Of a stretch of DNA of 64,000 nt, positions 1 through 8,386 are shown piece by piece. The translations under genes and the position numbers were made by a program. Positions within the stretch are counted from its first letter, which is position 1, and each line of letters opens with the position of its first letter. The notes below the pieces were generated by a model that saw only the letters and a program-made list of their open reading frames with translations, did not search any database and was not told the DNA's origin. Source of the stretch: VAZQ01 sp963827585 (GTDB taxonomy: Bacteria; Pseudomonadota; Alphaproteobacteria; Rhizobiales; Xanthobacteraceae); contig CAWHCK010000059.1 in assembly GCA_963827585.1 (NCBI GenBank), forward strand, positions 62,001 through 126,000. Direction: 5' to 3'.

Positions 1-321
1 TACACCCTCGCGCTGCGCTCGCTCGGAGCGGGCCGGCTGCGCCTCGTCACCGACGTGTATCTGCCCGGCGCGCTGCCGAGCATCGTCGTGGGGCTGCGCC
101 TCGGCATGGGCTACGGCTGGCGCGCGCTGATCGCCGCCGAAATGCTGGTGCGCAAAGGCGGCCTCGGCGACCTCATTTTCGGCGCGCGCACGTTCGGGCA
201 GATCGACCGCATCATCGTCGGCATGATCATGATCGGCTGCCTCTACATCGTCGTCGATCGCCTGCTCGTGCAGCCGATCGAGAACATCACCGTGGCGCGC
301 TGGGGGATGCTACGCAAATGA
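1..321 (+). CDS. ABC transporter permease, C-terminal part (5' end outside window)
   Basis: The reading frame is open from base 1 to a TGA at 319-321, so only about the last 106 residues of an inner-membrane permease are present. The fragment holds the end of the cytoplasmic EAA loop that contacts the ATPase (YLPGALPSIVVGLRLGMGYG), then a last membrane helix near IIVGMIMIGCLYIVV and the closing IENITVARWG typical of the SsuC/TauC/NrtB group (BPD_transp_1 fold). The next gene is a clear paralogue, so the importer probably uses two permeases. Originally its stop overlapped the next start (ATGA). The substrate cannot be told from this fragment. Confidence 0.85.
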   Translation, partial: YTLALRSLGAGRLRLVTDVYLPGALPSIVVGLRLGMGYGWRALIAAEMLVRKGGLGDLIFGARTFGQIDRIIVGMIMIGCLYIVVDRLLVQPIENITVARWGMLRK

Positions 322-502
322 GCGTGCAACGAAAAAGCATCGGTCTCTCCGCTCCCTCCCCCCTTGTGGGGGAGGGTTGGGGAGGGGGGTCATTGTTGTT
401 GCGCGAGATGCGTCCGCCAACTCCGACCCCCGCCCCAACCCCTCCCCACAAGGGGGAGGGGAACTGGAGAGACCGCCTGCGGGGCTACGCAAATGAGCGT
501 GC
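309..502. repeat. Palindromic insertion with 19-bp flanking direct repeats
   Basis: The 19-mer GCTACGCAAATGAGCGTGC occurs at 309-327 and again at 484-502, bracketing a 156-bp insert. Inside are two imperfect inverted arms of about 50 bp, 342-391 and 425-474, beginning GGTCTCTCC and ending GGAGAGACC, each with a CCCCTCCC-type core around CTTGTGGGG. The insert carries no transposase. It sits exactly where the stop of one permease overlapped the start of the next; the duplication left the stop of the first gene intact in the left copy and supplied a fresh ATG for the second in the right copy. It looks like a MITE-like or BIME-like element; 19 bp is long for a target-site duplication, so a recombination origin is also possible. 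Confidence 0.8.
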
Positions 503-1323
503 CGGCGACCATGGCCCGTGAAGACGCGCACCGCCCGCTTGGCCAGGTCGCGTGGCGGTTGCTCCCGGCCCTCCCATTCGTCCTGATCCTCATCGCGTGG
601 ATGGCGGGCGGCGCAATCTTCCATCCGAACAAGGCGACGCTGCCGCCGGTCGGCGATGTCATCGAAGCGGTATGGACGCGCGCGCTCGACGGCGAGCTCA
701 TCAGGAACATCCAGGCGAGCCTCTGGCGGCTGTTCCTCGGCGCGTCGGTCGGCATCATCACCGGCATCATCGGCGGGTTCGTTGCCGGGCTCTACCGCCA
801 CGTGTCCGATTTCCTCAATCCGCTGGTGGTGTTCTTCAATGCGATCTCCGGCATCGTCTGGCTGCCGCTGATGATCGGTTGGCTCGGCATCGGTACCGCG
901 CTGGCGGTGTTCCTGATCTGGAATACGGTGTTCTTCATCGTGTTCCAGAACACCGTACTCGGCGTGCAGCTCGTGCCGCAGGTGTTCGAGCAGGGCGTGC
1001 AGGCGCTGGGCGGCGGTCGCTGGGAGATCGTCCGCACCGTCATTCTTCCCGGCGCGCTGCCTTACATCCTCACCGGCATCCGCTCCGGGCTCGGCTTCGG
1101 CTGGCGCGCGCTGATCGCGGCCGAGCTCGTCGGCACGCCCGACGGCCTCGGCCAGATGATTTTCGCCGCCGCGGACTACCACCGCTCCGACATCATCATT
1201 GCCGGCTGCCTCATCATCGGCACCATCGCCATTGCCATGGACCGGTGGCTGCTGCTTCCGATCGAGCGCCGCACCATCGAGCGCTGGGGCCTGGTGATCG
1301 ACGCCACCAAGGAGCAGCCGTGA
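493..1323 (+). CDS. ABC transporter permease (SsuC/TauC-like)
   Basis: Inner-membrane permease of 276 residues, the usual size for the BPD_transp_1 family that imports sulfonates, nitrate, taurine or similar small organics. Hydrophobic helices begin near residue 18 (LLPALPFVLILIAW). The EAA loop that docks the ATPase lies at about residues 166-195 (EQGVQALGGGRWEIVRTVIL then PGALPYI). The ATG at 493 lies in the right copy of the 19-bp duplication; an upstream in-frame start at 364 would translate the palindromic insert and is rejected. It is a paralogue of the truncated permease before it. Its stop overlaps the GTG of the next gene. No ATPase or binding protein of this importer is in the window. 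Confidence 0.9.
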   Translation: MSVPATMAREDAHRPLGQVAWRLLPALPFVLILIAWMAGGAIFHPNKATLPPVGDVIEAVWTRALDGELIRNIQASLWRLFLGASVGIITGIIGGFVAGLYRHVSDFLNPLVVFFNAISGIVWLPLMIGWLGIGTALAVFLIWNTVFFIVFQNTVLGVQLVPQVFEQGVQALGGGRWEIVRTVILPGALPYILTGIRSGLGFGWRALIAAELVGTPDGLGQMIFAAADYHRSDIIIAGCLIIGTIAIAMDRWLLLPIERRTIERWGLVIDATKEQP

Positions 1324-1695
1324 GCGCGCCCGCGGACGTATTGCCGGCCGGCGGGCGTGCCTCCCGCCGATTGCTGCTCGGACCCGACGGCCGCAAATTT
1401 GTCGCCGGTATCCTGCTGATCGCCGCTGTTCTTATGGGGCCAGCAGCTCTACGGCTGGGCGACCGCCTCGCACCGGCTCGACCCGTCGCTGCGCCATGCC
1501 ACCGCCGCCAGCAACGTCGTGGTGGTGCTCGATTTCATGCCGGACCGCTTCCACAGCGAGCGGATCAGGGAATACGGCCTGTTCGCCGGACGCGACGGAA
1601 CGCTCAACCGCATGCGCCTGCGCAATGTCAGTCCCGAAAATTTGCATCGCCTCGCGAACATTCCCTGGGTCGCCCGCATCGAGCCGATGAAGTGA
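1320..1695 (+). CDS. Small membrane-anchored hypothetical protein, frameshifted
   Basis: A GTG at 1320 overlaps the permease stop (GTGA), which implies translational coupling. The first frame gives about 40 residues ending in a hydrophobic helix (FVAGILLIAAVLMG). At about 1437-1441, beside a run of four G, coding potential passes to the next frame, which continues QQLYGWATASHRLD to a TGA at 1693-1695 (ending WVARIEPMK). One extra base in the G run reconciles both halves into one protein of about 124 residues with a single membrane anchor and a periplasmic or cytoplasmic tail. I do not recognise the family; its place suggests an accessory protein of the ABC importer. Confidence 0.55.
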
Positions 1696-1790
1696 CGGCG
1701 GGACAGTGCGAGCGATGCGTGTTACCTCAGAGCTCACCGCTTGCGCCCCCCACAGGGAAGGGAAAGCGGCGAGGGCGGAGTATCGGTCCC

Positions 1791-2567
1791 ATGAGTGACG
1801 GAGAGGTTCGCTACAGTCGGGAGGGTCCGGTGGTCACCGTGATCTTCGACCGGCCGCAGGCACGCAACGCCATGACCTGGCGAATGTACGAGCAGCTTGG
1901 CGAGGCTTGCGCGCGCATCCACCGAGAGGATGGGCTGCGCGTCGCGGTGTTCCGCGGCGCCGGCGGCAAAGCGTTCATCGCCGGCACCGACATCGCGCAG
2001 TTCCAAGCCTTCCGCGGCGGCGACGACGGCATCGCCTATGAGGAGAAGATGGAAGGGTATATCGGTGCCGTCGAAGCGCTGCCGGTCCCGACCTTGGCGG
2101 TGATCGAAGGTTTCGCGATCGGGGGCGGGCTTGCGATTGCGGCCGCGTGCGATCTGCGCATCGCGACGCCGGGGTCGCGCTTCGGCGTGCCGATCGCGCG
2201 CACGCTGGGCAATTGCCTCTCGATGGCGAATTACGCCCGGCTGGTCGCGGCGCTCGGCGCCCCCCGCGCCAAGCGGGTATTGCTGCTGGCGGAGAATATT
2301 ACGGCCGAAGAGGCGCTGGCGGGCGGCTTTCTGAGCGAGATCGTCGCGGCCCCCGACCTCGAGGCGCGCGTGGCCGAATTGACCTCGCGCCTTTCCAACC
2401 ACGCGCCGCTCACCATGCGCGTGAGCAAGGAGGCGATGCGGCGCATCCTGCACGCGGGTCTGCCGGACGGCGACGATCTCGTGCGCGCGTGCTACGGCAG
2501 CGACGACTTCCGTCTCGGCATCGAGGCATTCCTCGAGAAGCGCGAGCCGCAATGGACCGGGAAGTGA
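1791..2567 (+). CDS. Enoyl-CoA hydratase/isomerase family protein
   Basis: Crotonase-fold protein of 258 residues, normal for the family, which hydrates or isomerises acyl-CoA thioesters in the cytoplasm. The two oxyanion-hole regions are visible: KAFIAGTDIAQF near residue 62 and IEGFAIGGGLAIAAACDLRI near residue 104. The stretch where classical hydratases carry their second catalytic Glu reads FGVPIARTLGNCLSMANYAR, without that Glu, so the chemistry may not be simple crotonyl-CoA hydration. The ATG at 1791 gives a family-like N-terminus (EGPVVTVIFDRPQARNAMT). It is followed at short distance by a cupin and an amidohydrolase on the same strand, which suggests one catabolic operon. Confidence 0.88.
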   Translation: MSDGEVRYSREGPVVTVIFDRPQARNAMTWRMYEQLGEACARIHREDGLRVAVFRGAGGKAFIAGTDIAQFQAFRGGDDGIAYEEKMEGYIGAVEALPVPTLAVIEGFAIGGGLAIAAACDLRIATPGSRFGVPIARTLGNCLSMANYARLVAALGAPRAKRVLLLAENITAEEALAGGFLSEIVAAPDLEARVAELTSRLSNHAPLTMRVSKEAMRRILHAGLPDGDDLVRACYGSDDFRLGIEAFLEKREPQWTGK

Positions 2568-2652
2568 GATACGATACGCGCTGCGAACGTTCCCCTCGCG
2601 CCGTAGCGGGGTAGGGCTCGGGCGAAGAGGACAACGACAGGAGAGGCGTGGA

Positions 2653-3105
2653 ATGGTGCCCTTCGACAAGCAGACCGTCACGGTGGTCCGGCAAAGCAAG
2701 ATCGGGGTGGACACCACCTACGAGCCGCCGCTGCGCGTAGGCTTCGGCATCAGCGACAAGACCGTCGATCTCGCCAACGCGGTGATGGGGCGCACCGTGC
2801 TGGTGCCGGGCGCGGGACCGAATCCGACGCATTACCATGCCAACAACGACGTCTGCTGGTACATCATGTCCGGCAAGATCAGGTGCATCCAGGCGCGCAG
2901 CGATTGCAGCGACCGCAAGGAAATCATTCTGGAGGCCGGCGATTTCGTCTATGTTCCGAGCGGCGCCATTCATGTCATCGCCAATGCCTCGCAGACCGAG
3001 GAGGCGTCGCTCGTCTTCTGCTATATCGGCGTGCCGAATGTGGAAGCCTCCGGCAACGTCTGGCTCACCAAGGAGCACGACGCCTTCGTCGCACCGAGGT
3101 CTTGA
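2653..3105 (+). CDS. Small cupin-domain protein
   Basis: Single-domain cupin of 150 residues. The first cupin motif reads PTHYHANNDVCWYIMSGKI, keeping the two metal His residues but with Asp near the usual Glu position; the second reads GDFVYVPSGAIHVIAN and keeps its His. A metal-binding beta-barrel is therefore likely, acting as a small enzyme or ligand sensor. The ATG follows an AGGAGAGG-like ribosome binding site. It lies 9 bases before an amidohydrolase and downstream of an enoyl-CoA hydratase. A larger bicupin sits nearby on the other strand. The substrate is unknown. Confidence 0.85.
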   Translation: MVPFDKQTVTVVRQSKIGVDTTYEPPLRVGFGISDKTVDLANAVMGRTVLVPGAGPNPTHYHANNDVCWYIMSGKIRCIQARSDCSDRKEIILEAGDFVYVPSGAIHVIANASQTEEASLVFCYIGVPNVEASGNVWLTKEHDAFVAPRS

Positions 3106-3114
3106 ACGACAGCC

Positions 3115-3951
3115 ATGATCGATTCGCATCATCATTTCTGGTGGACCGGCCGGCACACCTATGCCTGGCCCGACCTCGTCGGCGACCGCTTCGCGCGCGA
3201 TTTCACACCCGACGACCTGCGCCCCGAGCTTGCGCGCTGCGGCATCAAGGGCACGGTGCTGATCCAGGTGCTGCATCAGGTCGGCGGCGAGACCGAGGAG
3301 TGTCTCGACCTCTGCAAGGAGGTGGATTTCGTGCGCGGCGTCGTCGGCTGGCTGCCGCTTGCCGATCCCGACGCCACATCGAACGCGCTCGCACGGCTGG
3401 ATGCCCGCGGCGGCAAGCTCGTCGGCGTGCGCCATCTCATCAGCAACGAGCCCGACCCGCGCTGGCTGCTGCAGGGCGGCGTGCTCGATTCGCTCAAGCT
3501 CCTGGCTGCGGCGAAACTCGCCTTCGACGCCATTCCCGTCAACGCCGCGCAATTCGAATCCGTGCTCGAGGTCGCCCAGCGCCTGCCGGAACTCAAGATC
3601 GTCATCAATCACCTCGGCCGGCCGCCGATACCCGAGCAGGGTTGGGAGCCGTGGGCGACGCAAATTGCGCGGGCTGCCGAGCACCGCAACACGTCGGTCA
3701 AGCTCTCGGTCGGCCTCGACGTCATCATGCGCTGGCGCTGGTCGACGGACGCGCTGCGGCGCTACTCCGATCACGTGCTCGACCTGTTCAGCCCCCACCG
3801 GGTGATGGCGGCAAGCAACTGGCCGGTGATCCTGCTCGGCGCCAGCTACGAGGAAACGTGGAAGGGTATCACCGATCTGGTGGCCGAGCTCTCGGCCGAC
3901 GAACGAAAGGCGGTGATGGGCGGCACGGCCAAGCAAATCTACGGGCTGTGA
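3115..3951 (+). CDS. Amidohydrolase family protein (COG3618-like TIM barrel)
   Basis: A 278-residue metal-dependent hydrolase of the amidohydrolase-2 group, which includes lactonases and decarboxylases that act on ring-fission products. The N-terminal metal motif IDSHHHFW is present, followed by a strand ending in GTVLIQV, the GVRHLI segment near residue 106, and the later VINHLGRP motif near residue 163 that brings a further metal His. The C-terminus RVMAASNWPV matches the usual catalytic Asp region except that the expected SDWP/SNWP form has Asn, which is also common. It is probably co-transcribed with the cupin just upstream and converges on the eutA-like gene. Confidence 0.88.
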   Translation: MIDSHHHFWWTGRHTYAWPDLVGDRFARDFTPDDLRPELARCGIKGTVLIQVLHQVGGETEECLDLCKEVDFVRGVVGWLPLADPDATSNALARLDARGGKLVGVRHLISNEPDPRWLLQGGVLDSLKLLAAAKLAFDAIPVNAAQFESVLEVAQRLPELKIVINHLGRPPIPEQGWEPWATQIARAAEHRNTSVKLSVGLDVIMRWRWSTDALRRYSDHVLDLFSPHRVMAASNWPVILLGASYEETWKGITDLVAELSADERKAVMGGTAKQIYGL

Positions 3952-4009
3952 TAGGCCGGGGACGCAACATGCGCAGCCGCCATCGCCCGCAGGTGGGGCG
4001 ATACTGCTT

Positions 4010-5546
4010 TCAGCCCGCCACCACCCGCGGCACGGCGCGCCAGTCCATGCCGACTGCGGCAGTGCTGGGAAAGATCAGCGACTTGATCACCACCGGCACG
4101 GCGCCCGAATTCGGCAGCATGGCGCCGATATCGATATAAGTCGAACTCCTTGAGCTCGAGGCCATCGACCGAGATGATCGCGTTGTCGACCTGCATTTCC
4201 TCGCGCAAGTGAATGCCCATCAGACCGCCGACGTCGCCGTCGCCCGCCAGCACCAGCGGGTGCCCGTCCGCCAGGATCGCAGCGAGGCCATCGGCCACGC
4301 CCTGGCAGAATGCATCGAGCCGCTGGAAGGTCGCCGAGCCGCGCCACGGCACGAAGACAGCCACCGGCGTGTCGGCTTCGCCGAGATCGAGGCGCTTGAG
4401 CACCGCCCGGATCGCTCCCGCTACGACGTCCGAGTCGATCTCATCGGCATCGAGTGCGAAGGCCGGCGCGATCACCGGAACGTTGCGCAGCGGCAGGGCT
4501 TCGAGCGGCGAAACGTAAATGGTGCTGCCGCTCACCTGCGTCGTGTATTGGGAGGCGCCGACGACGGTCGCGCGGATGCCTTCGTTGGCGCGCTCGAGCT
4601 TCGGTCCCCAGCCCTCGACGCGGGCGCGAATTTCTTGCGCCAGGACCACGCCGAGATCGCCGTAGGTCTGCGCCGCGCGGCCGTAGATGTACTCGGAGAC
4701 GCCGCCGGAAAAGGTCACCTGCTCGACGGTCGCGCGCGCCGCCAGCGGCTCGAGCCGCAGGAGTGCGGCGCCGCCGCTCACGGGCGATCGGCCATCCATG
4801 GCCTCGAACAGACGATCCGCCATCCGCGCCGCCAGGGCACGGGCGGCCTCGGGCGCAAGCTTCGCGCCGAGCTCGAGGGTGATGCCGAGATCGGCGCCGA
4901 AGCGGCGGCCGGCCTCCTCGAGGCGCACGATGCGCCCCGCCGCATCGAGACAGACGAGGCGCGCCCCAACGTCGAGCGCGGTAAGATCGGTCACCCGGCC
5001 ATCGGCGCAGATCGCGATCTTCGACGTCCCGCCGCCGACGTCCACGTTCATGACCGTGGCTTTGTCGCGGATCGAACGCGCCACGGCGCCCGAACCATGC
5101 GCAGCCATCACGCTCTCGAGGCTGTCGCCGGCGGAGACCGCGACCATCTTGCCGGCCTGGCGTGCAAAAAGTTCGCCGATCTTGCGGGCATTGCGCCGTC
5201 GCACCGCGACGCCGGTGAGGATCAGTGCGCCGGTATCGATCTCGTCGGGATCGATGTTGGCGTCCCGGTATTGGCGCTCGATGAAGGCGCCGAGCGCCTG
5301 GGCGTCGATCTCCTCCTCGGCGGAATACGGCGTGAGCAGGATATCGGACTGGTAGAAGGTCTCGCGGGTCGAGACGAGGTAGCGGCTGTCCAGCCGTTCC
5401 AGCACGATGCGGGAGAATACGAGGTGCGAGGTGGAGGAGCCGATATCCACCCCGACGGTCAGGACGACGATCTCGTCTTCATCGCCAAGCGAGCGGCCTG
5501 TGCTCGAGAAAAAAACCCGCCCGCCTTCGCCCTCCCCATCGGTCAT
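4010..5546 (-). CDS. eutA: Ethanolamine ammonia-lyase reactivating factor EutA-like, frameshifted near the C-terminus
   Basis: An ASKHA-fold ATPase of the EutA type, which in the characterised system swaps damaged adenosylcobalamin out of ethanolamine ammonia-lyase. Visible motifs: phosphate-1 loop VGVDIGSSTSH at about residue 31, the ILTGVAVRRRNAR segment, NVDVGGGTSKIAI near the middle, and VTFSGGVSEYIYG. The frame breaks at about 4134-4140: with one T removed, the C-terminus reads EFDYIDIGAMLPNSGAVPVV and ends at a TGA at 4010-4012 (RAVPRVVAG), giving 511 residues. Without the correction the frame runs into unrelated residues. No eutB or eutC is in the window, so the partner enzyme is unknown. 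A bicupin gene lies 95 bp upstream on the same strand. Confidence 0.8.
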
Positions 5547-5641
5547 CGCGCCAATCCAAGGATGTCATGCCCGCGAAAAGCGGGCATCCAGCAAGCGGCG
5601 CCCACGTCACGCGCCCATGTCAGGCACCCACGTCGCCGATG

Positions 5642-6862
5642 TCACGCGCCCACGAATTTCGGTACGGCGGCGCCCTTCTTGTAGAACTCCGGCTCCATTC
5701 GGCTGGGGACGCCTTCCGCCTTGAGCTTGGCCTCGTATTCGGCGCTGATGAAGGGGTCTTCCATCCAGTAGGGGATCGCGGTGCCGCCTTCGGGGATATC
5801 CATGGCGGTGTAGTCGGTGTGCTTCTCGCCGGGAGGCCCGGGCTCGCGACCCGGATTGTGCGGTCCGAACCAGGCGGTCAGCCGCAGCGGGTCCTTCGAG
5901 GCGCCGAAGTGCTGGTGATACCAGCGCGCGCCGCCCGGCGCCGCCGACACCATGCCGACCGGCTCGTAGTCGACGCGCTTGACCTTGTCGGAATGGCCGT
6001 CCTTCCACGGCGTGACGCCGTAGCGCTCCGGCCAAGTGTAGGTGTAGCCCTTGCCCCTGAGGCAGATCAACACGGCCGCCGAAGTATGCGCATGCGCCTT
6101 GGAATAGCGCCCGTTCTCGTGCTGGCCGATCCAGAGGTAGAAGGTGTTGCCCGTCATGAAGGGCTCGACACGCCGCCATCCCGGCGAGCGCCGATTATCG
6201 AGCGGCAGGTCGCAATTGACGACGTCCGGGATGAAGTTCGTGCGCCGCATGGCGAGCCCGCGCACCGGATCGGGCTCGATGTCATCCTTGTATTTGTAGA
6301 AGTCGTCCGCGCCGCTGAAGCGGTCGCGGAATTCATAGGGGCAATTGAACATCACCTCGACGTTGTTGATCAGGTTCATGAGGTTGGGCGCCGTGGTGCC
6401 GCCGAGCAGCAGCGCCGGCGAGGAGCTCGCATTGACGATGCGATGCCAGGCGTTCACGGGGATCGAGAACAGCGAGCCCGTCTGCCATTCGAACACGTGG
6501 CGCTTGCTGTCGTTGTCGAGCCAGACTTCGGTCGTGCCGCGCCCTTCGACCACCAGGTAGATTTCCTCGTAGAGGTGCTTTTCCGCATGGAGGGCGCCGG
6601 CGCCCGGCACCTCGACCACGTAGCTCCCCCATTTACCCTCGGTGCCATGGAGCTGGATATACGTCCCCTTGCCGCCCAACCGCCGCCACGGCGCCAGGGG
6701 CAGGTCCTGCACCTTGCTCACGCCGATGTCGCGGTGGATCGGAATGCCTTCCGATTCCATGAACAGGTCGTAGGGCGTCTTGGGCCGGCCGAACTCGCCG
6801 AAACCGGCTCGGTTGCTGCCGGTGGGCTCATGCCAATGCGTCCTGCCGGTCAGTTCGTGCAT
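5642..6862 (-). CDS. Two-cupin-domain protein (bicupin)
   Basis: A 406-residue protein with two beta-barrel cupin modules. The first is centred on residues 90-140 (LHAEKHLYEEIYLVVEGRG then GSLFSIPVNAWHRIVN), keeping His, Glu and the late His. The second is around residues 255-320 (YSKAHAHTSAAVLICLRGKG, then a late ARWYHQHF). The shape resembles gentisate dioxygenase-like bicupins but identity with that enzyme is not claimed. It starts the minus-strand pair with the EutA-like gene and is divergent from the liv transporter, so a role with an imported substrate is a reasonable inference. The start at 6862 gives a plausible N-terminus (MHELTGRTHWHEP). Confidence 0.8.
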   Translation of the reverse strand: MHELTGRTHWHEPTGSNRAGFGEFGRPKTPYDLFMESEGIPIHRDIGVSKVQDLPLAPWRRLGGKGTYIQLHGTEGKWGSYVVEVPGAGALHAEKHLYEEIYLVVEGRGTTEVWLDNDSKRHVFEWQTGSLFSIPVNAWHRIVNASSSPALLLGGTTAPNLMNLINNVEVMFNCPYEFRDRFSGADDFYKYKDDIEPDPVRGLAMRRTNFIPDVVNCDLPLDNRRSPGWRRVEPFMTGNTFYLWIGQHENGRYSKAHAHTSAAVLICLRGKGYTYTWPERYGVTPWKDGHSDKVKRVDYEPVGMVSAAPGGARWYHQHFGASKDPLRLTAWFGPHNPGREPGPPGEKHTDYTAMDIPEGGTAIPYWMEDPFISAEYEAKLKAEGVPSRMEPEFYKKGAAVPKFVGA

Positions 6863-7101
6863 GATGACGCCTCTGATCGTGGCGAGAACAGCAGCCGCAA
6901 GTGCTTGGCTGCCAATGCTTTACTGCCGCCCTTCGGGCATGGCAAGGCGCGCCGGCGGCCCGCCCATGCTCGGTTGCCGATCTCGGCTCGAGCCCAGGGC
7001 GGTGCCGAGGGTCGAAAGGCCACGGATGGAAGGGCTTTTGGCCCCCGAACCGATCCACTAAGATCGCTCTCAACTTTCCAGTGTCTTGGAGGACAGCAGA
7101 C

Positions 7102-8274
7102 ATGAAGCGAATTCTCTTGGGAACGGCCGCGCTCGTGGCGCTTGGCACCGCGCCGGCCGTGGCCCAGCAATCCGTCAAGATCGGGTTCGTCAGCACGTTC
7201 AGCGGTCCGACCGCGGTGATCGGCAACGACATGCGCAACTCCTTCGAGCTCGCGCTCGAGCACCTCGGCCGCAAGATGGGCGGCAAGCCGGTCGAGGTGA
7301 TCTACGAGGACGACCAACAGAAGCCCGAAGTGGGCGTGCAGAAGTCCCAGAAGCTGATCGAGTCGGACAAGGTCAATTTCGTCGTCGGCTATATCTGGTC
7401 GAACGTGCTGCTCGCTTCGCTCAAGCCGGTCGTGGACTCGCAGACCTTTCTGATCAGCTCCAACGCCGGCCCCTCGCAGATCGCCGGCGAGCAGTGCTCT
7501 CCGTTCTACTTCTCGACCTCATGGCAGAACGATCAGACCCCGCAAGCCATGGGCGAATACATGACCCAGAAAGGGGTCAAGACCGCCTTCCTGATCGGCC
7601 CGAACTATGCCGCCGGCAAGGACATGCTCACCGGCGTGCGCTCGACCTTCAAAGGCCAGATCATCGGCGAGGAGCTGACCAAATGGCCTGATCAGCTCGA
7701 TTTCTCCACCGAATTGTCGAAGGTACGCGCGGCCAAGCCCGAGGCCGTGTTCGTGTTCTATCCGGGGGCCGCAGGCGTGCAATTCCTGACCCAGTACGCG
7801 CAGTCCGGGCTCAAGGGCCAGATTCCGCTCTACACCGCGTTCACGATCGACGCGATCACGCTGCCGCTGCAGAAGGACCTCGCGCTCGGCGTGCCGGGTG
7901 CCCAGCAATGGGTCAACGATCTGCCGAACGACGCCAACAAGAAATTCGTCGCCGACTTCCGGGCCAAGCACAAGAACTATCCGTCATTCTACGGCGCGCA
8001 GTCCTATGACGCAGTGAATCTCGTCAACAGCGCGGTGGCGGCGGTGAACGGCGACCTGAGCAAGAAGGACGCCATGCGCGATACCATGCGCAAGGCCAGC
8101 TATGCGTCGGTGCGCGGCCCCTACAAGTACGGCAACAACCACTTCCCGATCCAGAATTTCTATCTGCAGGACGTGGCGAAGGACGCGGAAGGCAACCTCA
8201 CGCTCAAGACCGTGGCCACCATCGTCAAGGACAGCCAGGACAGATTTCACGAGAAGTGCCCGATGAAGTGGTGA
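7102..8274 (+). CDS. Branched-chain amino acid/amide ABC transporter, periplasmic binding protein (LivK-like)
   Basis: A 390-residue periplasmic binding protein (type 1 fold). The ATG at 7102 follows a good GGAGGA site at 7088-7093; an in-frame extension to 6901 has no such support. A Sec signal peptide covers residues 1-22 (LLGTAALVALGTAPAVA, then QQS). The mature part opens VKIGFVSTFSGPTAVIGND, the family-typical first strand and ligand loop, and includes VIYEDDQQKPEVGVQKSQKL. It is the first gene of a livKHMGF cluster in the same direction. The group transports aliphatic amino acids, amides, urea or aromatic acids; the neighbouring catabolic genes hint at an aromatic or amide substrate, but that is inference. 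Confidence 0.9.
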   Translation: MKRILLGTAALVALGTAPAVAQQSVKIGFVSTFSGPTAVIGNDMRNSFELALEHLGRKMGGKPVEVIYEDDQQKPEVGVQKSQKLIESDKVNFVVGYIWSNVLLASLKPVVDSQTFLISSNAGPSQIAGEQCSPFYFSTSWQNDQTPQAMGEYMTQKGVKTAFLIGPNYAAGKDMLTGVRSTFKGQIIGEELTKWPDQLDFSTELSKVRAAKPEAVFVFYPGAAGVQFLTQYAQSGLKGQIPLYTAFTIDAITLPLQKDLALGVPGAQQWVNDLPNDANKKFVADFRAKHKNYPSFYGAQSYDAVNLVNSAVAAVNGDLSKKDAMRDTMRKASYASVRGPYKYGNNHFPIQNFYLQDVAKDAEGNLTLKTVATIVKDSQDRFHEKCPMKW

Positions 8275-8278
8275 GACC

Positions 8279-8379
8279 GGACCACAGACGACTGACGACA
8301 GAGGACGGATTGAAAAGAGGCGCGCTGAAGGCTCTTCATTCGTCGTAGTCTGTCGCCGTCGTCTGTCCTCCGTCGTCCG
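8279..8379. repeat. Intergenic palindromic repeat, GGACGACGGAGGAC family, copy 1
   Basis: About 100 bp of imperfect inverted repeat between livK and livH. The left side reads GGACCACAGACGACTGACGA and the right side ends GTCTGTCCTCCGTCGTCC, with a central GAAGGCTCTTC-like stem. The element ends only 7 bases before the livH start and displaces any normal ribosome binding site there. A related copy lies at 28882-28962. Transcribed, it would fold into a long hairpin between the binding protein and the membrane genes, which could attenuate or stabilise the segmented mRNA. Confidence 0.75.
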
Positions 8380-8386
8380 AATCCCG

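Noticed and set aside
310..1182. 290-codon minus-strand frame opposite the permease
   Set aside because: Antisense of a clear permease; residues are His/Arg/Asp-rich and without any domain, the usual shadow of high-GC coding DNA.
552..2567. 671-codon plus frame joining permease shadow, small protein and enoyl-CoA hydratase
   Set aside because: Only the part from 1791 is a real protein; the rest is an out-of-frame reading of the permease and a frameshifted neighbour.
2410..3936. 508-codon minus frame opposite the cupin and amidohydrolase
   Set aside because: No motif; antisense of two well-recognised genes.
4209..5684. 491-codon plus frame across the EutA-like gene
   Set aside because: Antisense; the minus strand has the ASKHA motifs.
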